Source: Hyphomicrobium_B sp001006785 (GTDB lineage: Bacteria > Pseudomonadota > Alphaproteobacteria > Rhizobiales > Hyphomicrobiaceae). From it: a DNA stretch of 64,000 nt. Under the pieces are notes generated by a model. That model was given only the letters and a program-made list of their open reading frames with translations. It had not been told where the DNA came from and did not search any database. The position numbers and the translations under genes were made by a program. How positions within the stretch are numbered: the first letter of the stretch is position 1; every line of letters starts with the position of its first letter. Below are positions 1-7,844 of this stretch, piece after piece. The stretch spans positions 1 to 64,000 of the forward strand of contig NZ_CDHO01000001.1 in assembly GCF_001006785.1 (NCBI RefSeq), in the 5' to 3' direction.

Positions 1-1007
1 AGCGCGCGCACCGTCGCGACGATGACGACCGCCGACGGCGCGAGGCCGGCCTTGCGGCACTTGATGTCGAAGAACTTCTCGGCTCCGAGGTCAGCACCGA
101 AGCCGGCTTCGGTCACGACGTAGTCGGCGAGCTTCAGCGCCGTCGTCGTCGCGAGCACCGAGTTGCAGCCGTGGGCGATGTTGGCGAACGGACCGCCGTG
201 AATGAACACGGGGTTGTTCTCGAGCGTCTGCACCAGGTTCGGCTGCAGAGCGTCTTTCAAGAGCACCGTCATGGCGCCATCGGCCTTGAGATCGCGGGCG
301 CGGACTGGCTTCTTGTCGCGCGTGTAGCCGACGATGATGTTGCCGAGGCGGGTTTCGAGGTCCTTCAGATCCTTCGACAAGCAGAGGATCGCCATGACCT
401 CGGAAGCAACCGTGATGTCGAAGCCGTCCTCACGCGGGAAGCCGTTCGAGACGCCGCCCAGCGAGTTGACGATCGAGCGCAGCGCGCGATCGTTCATGTC
501 GAGGACGCGCTTCCAGCCGACGCGGCGCTGGTCGATGCCGAGGGCGTTGCCCCAGTAGATGTGGTTGTCGATCAGCGCGGAAAGCAGGTTGTGGGCGCTG
601 GTGATGGCGTGGAAGTCGCCGGTGAAATGCAGGTTGATGTCTTCCATCGGCACGACCTGGGCGTAACCGCCGCCGGCGGCGCCGCCCTTGACGCCGAAGC
701 ACGGTCCGAGCGACGGCTCGCGCAGGGCCATGATCGCCTTCTTGCCGATGCGGTTCAGGCCGTCGCCGAGGCCGACCGTCGTCGTCGTCTTGCCTTCGCC
801 CGCAGGCGTCGGGCTGATCGCCGTCACGAGGATCAGGTGGCCGTTCTTGTTGCCTTGAACTTTATTGATGAAATCGGAGGAGACTTTTGCCTTCGTCCAG
901 CCATACGGGATCAGCGCGTCTCCGGGGATGCCGACTTTGGCAGCAACATCCACAATCGGCTTTGTTTTGGCTTCGCGCGCAACTTCGATATCGGACTTCA
1001 CGGCCAC
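1..1007 (-). CDS. fhs: Formate--tetrahydrofolate ligase (5' part; gene continues past the left edge)
   Basis: Cytoplasmic ATP-dependent ligase that makes 10-formyl-tetrahydrofolate from formate and THF. In serine-cycle methylotrophs it is the entry point of formate carbon. The visible 335 residues include the family's nucleotide loop PTPAGEGKTTTTVGLGD near residue 66 and the LREPSLGPCFGVKGGAAGGG stretch, both diagnostic. About 220 residues are missing off the left edge, since the family is usually about 555 residues. The start is a GTG at 1007, with GGAGGA at 1015-1020 seven bases upstream; an in-frame GTG at 1001 is the alternative. A perfect inverted repeat lies 28 bases upstream. The serine-cycle operon is 14.7 kb away on the same strand. 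Identity is secure. Confidence 0.97.
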   Translation of the reverse strand, partial: MAVKSDIEVAREAKTKPIVDVAAKVGIPGDALIPYGWTKAKVSSDFINKVQGNKNGHLILVTAISPTPAGEGKTTTTVGLGDGLNRIGKKAIMALREPSLGPCFGVKGGAAGGGYAQVVPMEDINLHFTGDFHAITSAHNLLSALIDNHIYWGNALGIDQRRVGWKRVLDMNDRALRSIVNSLGGVSNGFPREDGFDITVASEVMAILCLSKDLKDLETRLGNIIVGYTRDKKPVRARDLKADGAMTVLLKDALQPNLVQTLENNPVFIHGGPFANIAHGCNSVLATTTALKLADYVVTEAGFGADLGAEKFFDIKCRKAGLAPSAVVIVATVRA

Positions 1008-1410
1008 AGGCTCTTCCTCCAAGGAACTAATAATTCGCGAAACTAATTTTCGCGATCCCGGCATTGGTTTTCGGGCGGCGGATATTGGACTGCGGCGCGC
1101 ATTGCGCCAAGGACCTGCGTCTAAAAATCCGATATAGCTGAAAGGCTATTATATGGCCGATATCACGCGATGAGCCTGATTTTCCGCGAATCCGGCGCAT
1201 AAGCCGCGCTTATAAACACAGTCACGTTTTTGCATGCTGTTTTTCGCGCGCGAAATCCCGCCGATTTTCGCAGCGTATCGAGGCTGGATGCTGCGCTGTG
1301 GCAACGACATTGTTTGCAGGATCGCCTTCGACTTCGTGAGCCGCAGCGAGATCGTGCAGAGCCATCTCGCTGCGACTTTCGTTACTCGATCTTTTCAAAT
1401 GCCGCCCGCC
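1008..1410. promoter_or_regulatory. fhs upstream region with TTTCGCGA-type inverted repeats
   Basis: About 400 bases without a credible gene, between the VOC gene stop and the fhs start; both genes are on the minus strand. It holds a perfect 8-bp inverted repeat, TCGCGAAA-CTAAT-TTTCGCGA, at 1035-1054, and a 14-bp palindrome TTTCGCGCGCGAAA at 1242-1255. AT-rich sequence at 1125-1165 is the likeliest place for the fhs promoter, but I see no clear -35/-10 pair. Short ORFs here have no coding character. Confidence 0.45.
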
Positions 1411-1893
1411 TTACGATGGCGAGCCGCAGTCCATGTTCGCTGGAATCGCGTTCCTGATCTCGTCCGCTGTCATGTCCCGGACATGCGTTGCGATCGACCA
1501 GCGGTGGCCGAAAGGATCTTCAACTTGTCCATAGCGATCGCCCCAGAACGCATCCGAGACCGGCATTATCAGTTTCGCTCCGGCGTCGACTGCTTTCTGA
1601 GCAAAGCTATCCGCGTCTTCGACATAGAGATGCAGCGTGACCGGCGTTCCGTTCAACGACTTCGGGCCGAATGAACGCCATTGCGGATTTTCTTCCGCAA
1701 GCATTACGCATGAATCGCCGATGCGAATAGCGGCGTGCAGCAGCGCTCCGTTTGGCATAAGAAGGCGCGCAAGCTCGACCGCGCCAAATGCGTTCTTATA
1801 GAATTCAATCGCTTCCAGCGCACCCGCACACACAATATGCGGCGTTACCGTACTCATGCCTTCCGGAATCGGTTTCACATTCGAATTGGCCAT
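1411..1893 (-). CDS. VOC-superfamily (glyoxalase/PhnB-like) protein
   Basis: A 160-residue protein of the vicinal-oxygen-chelate fold, PhnB-like subgroup. Seen in the sequence: the N-terminal strand followed by the AIEFYKNAFGA helix typical of the subgroup near residue 30, a middle RIGDSCVMLAEE strand, and the C-terminal DPFGHRWSIATH motif near residue 130. The subgroup covers glyoxalase-like, dioxygenase-like and resistance proteins, so the substrate cannot be named. The ATG at 1893 is preceded by GGAGGAAGG on the minus strand. It stands alone between fhs and a gene of opposite strand, and nothing in the context suggests its job. Confidence 0.85.
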   Translation of the reverse strand: MANSNVKPIPEGMSTVTPHIVCAGALEAIEFYKNAFGAVELARLLMPNGALLHAAIRIGDSCVMLAEENPQWRSFGPKSLNGTPVTLHLYVEDADSFAQKAVDAGAKLIMPVSDAFWGDRYGQVEDPFGHRWSIATHVRDMTADEIRNAIPANMDCGSPS

Positions 1894-2113
1894 GGCTTGG
1901 GTCCTTCCTCCTGCAGCTTCATGTACGGGACACGCGCGTGTAGCCGTTTGCTTCCAGAACGTGTGACGATGCGGAATCCCGACACGATGCTGAAAATTTA
2001 TTGTTCACGCGGAAGGCGTCATCGGCGTGTCAGCCAACCTCACTTGACTGAAAACCCAGAGACTGGTTGCCTTTCCCTGGGGTTAGCGCACATCGACGTT
2101 GGGGATTATACTC

Positions 2114-2830
2114 ATGGCACAGCTTAGCTTTCGGCGCAGGCGCGAAGACGATCCCGCCGCGGTTGCAATCGAAGCGGGCAGCCACGCGGCATCTTCCGGC
2201 GGAAGCGGCGGACAATTCGCTGCGGCCATCTCAGCTCTGGCGCTGATCTTTTCGGGCTATAGCTTGTGGGACAGCTCGCTCAAAGCTCCCGATATCAAAG
2301 TATTCGTCCCGCCGGTCACGCAATACAGCTCGCCATATCAGAACAGCAATTTCGAAGTCATCGAAGTTCCGGTGACGCTACTGAACGACGGCGGACGAAC
2401 GGGAACCGTCCTTTCGATGGAGCTCGCGGCAACAAATCCGAAAACCAAGGAAACGAAACACTTCTATGCCGCCGACTTAGGCCGCTGGACGATGGATAAA
2501 GCGCGCGCAGGGTTCGATCATTTCGCGCCTATACCGCTCGCGGGAAAGGCAAGCCGGACGGAATCGATTTTGTTCTATCCGAAGTCGCCGGAAGAAAAGC
2601 CGGAGCAGCTCATTCATGAGCCCGGTATCTATGAGTTCAAGCTCAAGATCGACGAAGCGCGCGCGGACGATTTCGGTTTTCTCGATCGCCTGTGGCCGTC
2701 GCAAGCGACTGAAGTTTCCTACAAAGCCGAACTCAGATTTTGGGATGCGCGATCATTCCAGAACGGCACGATCGCCATGTATTCGACGACCGGCCGCTCA
2801 GCGAAAAGCGGCGACGCCGACGCGCAATAG
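2114..2830 (+). CDS. Membrane-anchored protein of unknown function
   Basis: A 238-residue protein not recognised as a named family. The N-terminus is basic (four consecutive-type arginines within the first 12 residues) and is followed by one hydrophobic segment around residues 35-52, so it is probably anchored in the inner membrane with the rest outside. The remainder looks like a beta-sandwich with EVPVTLLNDGGRTGTV and EFKLKIDEA strands. The start is the ATG at 2114, with GGGGA about 7 bases upstream; a TTG at 2099 would add five residues. It converges with the phosphatase gene ending at 2846, only 15 bases away. Confidence 0.75.
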   Translation: MAQLSFRRRREDDPAAVAIEAGSHAASSGGSGGQFAAAISALALIFSGYSLWDSSLKAPDIKVFVPPVTQYSSPYQNSNFEVIEVPVTLLNDGGRTGTVLSMELAATNPKTKETKHFYAADLGRWTMDKARAGFDHFAPIPLAGKASRTESILFYPKSPEEKPEQLIHEPGIYEFKLKIDEARADDFGFLDRLWPSQATEVSYKAELRFWDARSFQNGTIAMYSTTGRSAKSGDADAQ

Positions 2831-2845
2831 CGCGTACGCGTCCTT

Positions 2846-3634
2846 TCAACCCAGCGCGCGAACGACGAGAACTGTGGCGTTATCCTGGTAAGGCTCGCGC
2901 ATCTGCTCGACGGCGCGGATCAGAGCTTTCGCAACAGCCGCGGCGCCATCGCCGGCATAGCCACGAATGACACGCGCGATTTCATTCTGATCGAGCGTCG
3001 CAATGCCGTCGCTCGCGAGCACGACATAGTCACCCGCTTCGAGTTCCAGGGGACGTTGCGAAACATCGAGCAGGTCGATTTCGTCGCCGGTTACGGCTGA
3101 GCGCAGCATGTGGCGGCGCGGATCGCGACGTGCTTCGACTTCGGTCAGCTTGCCTTCGGCGACCATGCGATCAAGCTCGGGCGCGAGCGAATGATCTTCG
3201 TTGAGCAGCGCGATCTCACCGCGCCGGAACAGGAACAGCGGACTGTCGCCGACGCTCACCCACTCGATGCCCTTCGGGCCGAATGCGGTTCCGACAAGCG
3301 TCGATCCCATACCTGCGAGCAGAGGGTTCGCGGAAATCTTCGTGGCAAGCGCGCCGTTGGCGGCCTCCAAGGCCGCCATCATGCGATCGATCACTGCGCC
3401 GGAGTTGCCGCCGACGGCCGCCAGGAATTCTTCGCACACGGTGCGGCTCGCAAGCGCGCCTCCGGTGTGACCGCCCATGCCATCTGCAAGAACCGCGAAT
3501 CCTGCGGTATCGAATTTCGGACCATCGCTCGCCAGCGCCACGGGCTCGCCGCCCTCGGGACGGAAGGCGGCGGAGTCTTCCTGATAGTCACGGGCTCCGC
3601 GCGTCGCGGCGACTGCATGCTCGAACGGCGGCAT
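2846..3634 (-). CDS. PP2C-family (PPM) serine/threonine protein phosphatase
   Basis: A 262-residue bacterial PPM phosphatase, expected to be Mn/Mg-dependent and to dephosphorylate Ser/Thr. Motifs in order: RDYQED near residue 17, FAVLADGMGGHTGG near 50, SVGDSPLFLFR with NEDHS near 130, VVLASDGI near 210, and QDNATVLVV near the C-terminus. Together these provide the metal-binding aspartates. I chose the ATG at 3634 because AAGGA lies 5 bases upstream and it does not overlap the neighbour; a TTG at 3670 would overlap the FHA gene. It lies 7 bases downstream of the FHA gene and beside a divergent Ser/Thr kinase, so the inferred role is to reverse that kinase. Confidence 0.92.
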   Translation of the reverse strand: MPPFEHAVAATRGARDYQEDSAAFRPEGGEPVALASDGPKFDTAGFAVLADGMGGHTGGALASRTVCEEFLAAVGGNSGAVIDRMMAALEAANGALATKISANPLLAGMGSTLVGTAFGPKGIEWVSVGDSPLFLFRRGEIALLNEDHSLAPELDRMVAEGKLTEVEARRDPRRHMLRSAVTGDEIDLLDVSQRPLELEAGDYVVLASDGIATLDQNEIARVIRGYAGDGAAAVAKALIRAVEQMREPYQDNATVLVVRALG

Positions 3635-3641
3635 TCGATCC

Positions 3642-4433
3642 TTAGGCTTCGGAAATCTCGGACCAGTCAAACTCGCTTCCGCAGAACGGCAGGAACGCGA
3701 CCTGCGTACGCCCGAACGTGATGACGTCCATTGGCTGCAATGGCACGGGGCCTGCGGGTCGCTTGTCGTTTACGGACACGACGTTGGTTTTAGCAAGGTT
3801 TGGAACAAAGAGGAAAGACCGATCGCTCGAATCGTAGCGCAAATAGGCCTGCGCTTCGTTGGAAATGGCATCGTCGCCGAAATCCAGGGGAATTCGGTTG
3901 TCTTTCGAGCGTCCAACGGTGTTGTTGCCCTCGAAGATCGGGCGATACGAGCCGAGTCCCGGACCGCCGACGACGATCAGGAAGCCGACGACCGGATCGC
4001 GCTCGAAAGTGCCGCGTTCGATCTGGCGGCGGCCGCGAACCAGAACGGTGCGGGCAGGTGCGTCCTCGGCTTCGGGTTCAGGCTCGACCTTTTTTACCCG
4101 GCCTTCGGGGCGGACGACGCGTGTGGTCGGAGGGACGTCGGACTCCTTCGCGGCTTCGGCCGGCTGGGCCGCTTCCGGTTTCGGCTCGGGCGCCGTACGC
4201 GCCAGGCGTGCCGCTTCTTCCGCGCTCAGGCTTTGGGGCTTGGGCGGCAGCGGCGGAGGGGCTTTTTCATCTGAAGCGGGTTTGGCAGCGGCGGCGGGTG
4301 CGTTCGGCGTCATTTCGATCGGAGCGTCATCGCGGCCGGCCGCCATCAGGGCGTCGCGCAGGGAGCCCAGGAACTTGTGGGCCTTTGCGGCTTTCGCTTC
4401 GTGTCCGGCTGTCGTTTCGCCCTCAATCGCCAT
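3642..4433 (-). CDS. FHA-domain protein with disordered Pro/Ala/Glu-rich N-terminus
   Basis: A 263-residue cytoplasmic protein. Residues 1-135 are low complexity, rich in Pro, Ala, Lys and Glu. Residues 150-250 form a forkhead-associated phosphothreonine-binding domain, with GNNTVGRSKDN at the first binding loop and VNDKRPAG later. The usual SxxHA signature reads SNEAQA, so the conserved histidine is missing, although GR, S and N are present. It is followed 7 bases later by the PP2C gene, which implies co-transcription. By analogy with FHA/kinase/phosphatase systems it probably reads threonine phosphorylation by the neighbouring kinase; no partner can be read from sequence. Confidence 0.88.
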   Translation of the reverse strand: MAIEGETTAGHEAKAAKAHKFLGSLRDALMAAGRDDAPIEMTPNAPAAAAKPASDEKAPPPLPPKPQSLSAEEAARLARTAPEPKPEAAQPAEAAKESDVPPTTRVVRPEGRVKKVEPEPEAEDAPARTVLVRGRRQIERGTFERDPVVGFLIVVGGPGLGSYRPIFEGNNTVGRSKDNRIPLDFGDDAISNEAQAYLRYDSSDRSFLFVPNLAKTNVVSVNDKRPAGPVPLQPMDVITFGRTQVAFLPFCGSEFDWSEISEA

Positions 4434-4534
4434 GCTTCTCTCCTCATGGTTGGTCGCGCACGGTGATGTCCGTGCTGCGGAATTCGTGCTTCAACGCAAG
4501 AACTGAAACTCAGAACGGGACCGAAACCAGCGGC

Positions 4535-5185
4535 TCAAGCGGAGCCGGAGCGAAAACGCAGCTTGCCGGGCCCGAGTTCAATCAGATCGCCGTCCTGCAA
4601 GCGCGCTTCGCAGCAGCGCCGTCCGTTGACGATCAGGCCATTGCTTTCGACGCCCGACAAATCGGTGATGTGCCAGTCGTTATAGTCTTCGCGATAAATT
4701 GCGGCGTGATAACGGTGAACGGCCTTGCTCGCGATGCGAATGTCGTTGTCATCCTCACGCCCGATCCGGATCATGTCGCCCGAAATCGCATAGCGCACGC
4801 CCTTGCCGCGTGACGCGATCTCGACAAATGGCTGGTGTGCGTGCGGAATGGCTTCGTCATCCAGTTCGGATTCGGGCTCGACGTCGTCGTGACCGGGGCG
4901 ATAGAGGCGGGTTGCATCGACCGGCATGCGAACTTCGCGGATAACGCGAAAAGCGATGGTCAGAAGCGGAAAGCCGATGGCGAGGCCGAGCCCCAGCATC
5001 AACGCCGGAGCGACGCGATAGCCTTCGACGATCGCGGCTTTCGTCGCACGCAGTCCCCGCGCGCTCGCATCAAACACAAATGCTGGCGCAAACCGCTGAG
5101 CCGAAGGGGCCGAGAGGAGTAAAAGGACGACAGCCGAACCGGCTCCAATCGCCCACAAGCCCGATCGCACCTGCGTCGATCTCAT
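4535..5185 (-). CDS. Membrane FHA-domain protein
   Basis: A 216-residue protein with two hydrophobic segments, at about 12-28 and 55-80, followed by a C-terminal FHA domain at about 120-210 that should face the cytoplasm. FHA residues visible: IRIGREDDNDIRI (GR loop), VHRYHA in place of SxxHA with the final histidine kept, and the binding-loop signature ESNGLIVNG. The phosphopeptide site looks intact, unlike that of the adjacent FHA protein. It is first in the minus-strand FHA-FHA-PP2C group and lies 233 bases from the divergent kinase gene. Inferred role: membrane docking site for phosphothreonine proteins made by that kinase. Confidence 0.88.
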   Translation of the reverse strand: MRSTQVRSGLWAIGAGSAVVLLLLSAPSAQRFAPAFVFDASARGLRATKAAIVEGYRVAPALMLGLGLAIGFPLLTIAFRVIREVRMPVDATRLYRPGHDDVEPESELDDEAIPHAHQPFVEIASRGKGVRYAISGDMIRIGREDDNDIRIASKAVHRYHAAIYREDYNDWHITDLSGVESNGLIVNGRRCCEARLQDGDLIELGPGKLRFRSGSA

Positions 5186-5418
5186 GATTTAAGCCCGAAT
5201 CGCGTTCATGCACTCTGGTGCAGGGATGGCGGCGGCAACATGGCCGGAAAGCGACACCGTAGAGATTTATTCATCCCGCGTTCATCGCCCGTCGAGACGC
5301 CATATTCTTGCGTCATGGGAGCGAAGCAGAGACAAGGGAGCCGGGCTGGTCTCTCGACGTCCACGACGCCAGCACGCAGGAAATAACAACCGCAAGCGCG
5401 ATATCGCGCGTGGGGATC
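5186..5418. promoter_or_regulatory. Divergent intergenic region between FHA gene and kinase gene
   Basis: These 233 bases lie between two divergent starts and must hold promoters for the FHA-FHA-PP2C group (minus) and the kinase (plus). I cannot assign -35/-10 boxes with confidence. The proposed kinase ATG at 5419 has GGGGA immediately upstream. Confidence 0.4.
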
Positions 5419-7752
5419 ATGACGCAGCTTGTCGCTTTACCTGACGGAACTGAACTCGCGGGCGATTATAAAATCGTGCGCGTGCTCGGCGCGGGCGGGT
5501 TCGGCGTCACGTATCTCGCGGAAGAACCGAACCTCTCGCGGCAAGTCAGCATCAAGGAATATTTTCCGAGCGATTTCGCGAGCCGGACCGATAACCTCGA
5601 GGCGACGCCGCGCTCGGCAGGCTCGACGAGCGACTACAATTGGGGCCTCGACCGCTTCGTCGACGAGGCGCAGACGCTCGCGAAGTTCAATCACAGCAAT
5701 ATCGTCAAGGTGCATCGCGTCTTCCGCGCGAACAACACCGCCTACATGGTACTGCACTTCGAGGAAGGAAAAAATCTCAAGACGTGGCTGAAGGATCTCG
5801 GCCGCGCGCCACGCCAGAAAGAACTCGATGCGATCGTCGGACCGCTGCTCGATGCGCTCGAGATCATTCACAACGCCGACTTCCTGCATCGGGACATCGC
5901 GCCCGACAACATCATCATTCGCACCGGCGGCGATCCGGTGCTCATCGATTTTGGCGCGGCCCGTAGCGATATCGCCGCGCATTCGAAGACGAAAACAGTC
6001 TCAGCTCTCGTCAAGCCCGGTTACAGCCCCTACGAGCAATACGCGGAGACGAGCCGCCAGCAAGGTCCGTGGACAGATATCTACGCGTTCGCGGCGACGC
6101 TCTATCATGCGGTGACCGGCAAGCGGCCTCCCGACACGCCGTCACGAATGCTGAAGGATGAGATGGTGCCGGTGCGCGAAGCGGCGCTCGGCGGATATCG
6201 CGGCACATTTCTCGATGCCATCCAGCAGGCGCTGACGCTCGCGGTCGACGGACGTCCGAAGTCGGTCGCAGCCTGGCGCGGCGCGCTGCTCGCTCCGGAG
6301 CCGCCGAAGCCCGGCATCTTCCAGCGCTTCAAAGAGAAGACAGAAGTTCATCGCCGCAAGGACGAGGAAAAGCAAGCCGCCGAGGCTGTCGTGAACACGG
6401 TGGTTCCGCCGCCGCCGGATGCTCCGGGTCCGAAGGGCGGTCTTCTCGATTTCTTCGACGCGTTGAAGCAGCCTGCGGAGGCCAACACGCCGGTCGCACC
6501 CGCGTCTCCGGCAGCAAAGCCGGTGGCCGCGAAAAAGCCTGCCGCCGAGAAAGCAAAGCCGGAGAAGGCGAAGCCCGAGAAAAAGAAGGCGCCAGAGAAA
6601 AAAGCGGCTGCGCTGCCGCCTCCACCGCGCCCCGCGCCGGAGAAAGTGCGGTCGAAATCCAAGCTCAGGCCGAAGCCGGACGTCGGCCGCCGTCCGCTGA
6701 CGCGCGGTCTCAAATCGAAGATCATCATTGCTGCGGCGCTCGCGGGCATCGGCTTCGCATTCAGCGATCGCATCCCGGAAGTGCTGCGGGTGCAAGAGTC
6801 GCGAATAACGACTGGCGCGATCGGCACATCCGCCACGGCCGAACCGGCGCTCAAGCAAATCGCGGAGATCAAGGCGCACGACGCGCCCATCGAAGAACTG
6901 GCGCTGAGTGGCGACGGCCGGTTGGTGGTCACGAGTTCGCATCAGCCCGAGCTCAAGATCTGGTCGTTCGATTCCCGTCAGCTGAAAGGCGTCGTCGCGC
7001 TCGAAGATGGGCCGGCAACATCGTTCGCGGTGCGCAACAATCGCGTCGTCACCGGGCACGCCAACGGCGCCGTCGCGATCTACGATCTCGACAGCCAGCG
7101 CCGCCTTTATCGCTTCAAACGCAATGACGCGCGGATCTGGTCCGTGACGTTCGTCGGCTCCGAGGATCGCGTTGCCGCCGCGAGCCATGACTGGATGCTG
7201 GCGATCTGGGAAACGGCATCGGAAAGCGCGCCCAGCGCCATTCTCGAAGGTCATGAGAACGCGGTGCAGGCGGTCGCGGCCGATCCTTCGGGCCGATGGA
7301 TCGCGTCTGGCGGCGCCGATCGCAGCGTCAAGATCTGGAACGTCGAAACGCATGACGCTCGGCGGACCTACCGCAATAATTCCGATTTTATTTCAAACCT
7401 CGCGTTTTCGCCCGATGGCGCGACCCTGGCGGTCGGCAGCCTCGACGGCACCATCAAAGTGCTGTCCGTCAATTCCAACAGAGTTCAGCGCGCGTTTGCA
7501 GGCCAGAACAAACGCATCACGTCGCTGGCGCTCGCAAACGGCGACGACATGCTGGCGTCCGCCGACGAGGGCGGCAACGTGCGCATCAGAAGTCTGAAGC
7601 GCTCGCGTCAATTGCTCGCCTTGCCAGGACTTGCTTCTGGGGCCAGAACGGTGGCGTTTACCAATGACGGCCGCACTTTATTGACGGGCGGCCAAGACGG
7701 CGCCGTGCGGCTCTGGTCGCTCCCGGATTCCCAAATCGCCCAGGGCAACTAA
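5419..7752 (+). CDS. Transmembrane serine/threonine protein kinase with C-terminal WD40 propeller
   Basis: A 777-residue protein. The kinase domain spans about residues 15-290: glycine loop GAGGFG at 24-29, catalytic lysine K46 in SIKEY, HRDIAPDN at 157-164 with catalytic D159, and DFG at 177-179. The lysine normally found in HRDLKPxN is alanine here. Residues 310-430 are a Lys/Pro/Ala-rich linker, one hydrophobic segment lies at about 435-452, and about 480-775 form WD40-type blades (for example GGADRSVKIWNVET and GGQDGAVRLWSLPD). The propeller is probably periplasmic and the kinase cytoplasmic. I chose the ATG at 5419, with GGGGA upstream, because the kinase fold begins right after it. The gene is divergent from the FHA and PP2C genes, suggesting one signalling module. 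Confidence 0.93.
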   Translation: MTQLVALPDGTELAGDYKIVRVLGAGGFGVTYLAEEPNLSRQVSIKEYFPSDFASRTDNLEATPRSAGSTSDYNWGLDRFVDEAQTLAKFNHSNIVKVHRVFRANNTAYMVLHFEEGKNLKTWLKDLGRAPRQKELDAIVGPLLDALEIIHNADFLHRDIAPDNIIIRTGGDPVLIDFGAARSDIAAHSKTKTVSALVKPGYSPYEQYAETSRQQGPWTDIYAFAATLYHAVTGKRPPDTPSRMLKDEMVPVREAALGGYRGTFLDAIQQALTLAVDGRPKSVAAWRGALLAPEPPKPGIFQRFKEKTEVHRRKDEEKQAAEAVVNTVVPPPPDAPGPKGGLLDFFDALKQPAEANTPVAPASPAAKPVAAKKPAAEKAKPEKAKPEKKKAPEKKAAALPPPPRPAPEKVRSKSKLRPKPDVGRRPLTRGLKSKIIIAAALAGIGFAFSDRIPEVLRVQESRITTGAIGTSATAEPALKQIAEIKAHDAPIEELALSGDGRLVVTSSHQPELKIWSFDSRQLKGVVALEDGPATSFAVRNNRVVTGHANGAVAIYDLDSQRRLYRFKRNDARIWSVTFVGSEDRVAAASHDWMLAIWETASESAPSAILEGHENAVQAVAADPSGRWIASGGADRSVKIWNVETHDARRTYRNNSDFISNLAFSPDGATLAVGSLDGTIKVLSVNSNRVQRAFAGQNKRITSLALANGDDMLASADEGGNVRIRSLKRSRQLLALPGLASGARTVAFTNDGRTLLTGGQDGAVRLWSLPDSQIAQGN

Positions 7753-7844
7753 AGCCCAATCCTAAACATGGGCAGGAGCCTCGACGGCGCGAACGGTTGG
7801 CGGCATGATGCCGTCGCAATCGAGTCGCCGGAGGACCCCCGCTG

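Noticed and set aside
6142..7353. A 403-codon minus-strand frame inside the kinase gene.
   Set aside because: Composition is that of antisense codon complement, with no family motif. The sense strand encodes a complete kinase and WD40 protein.
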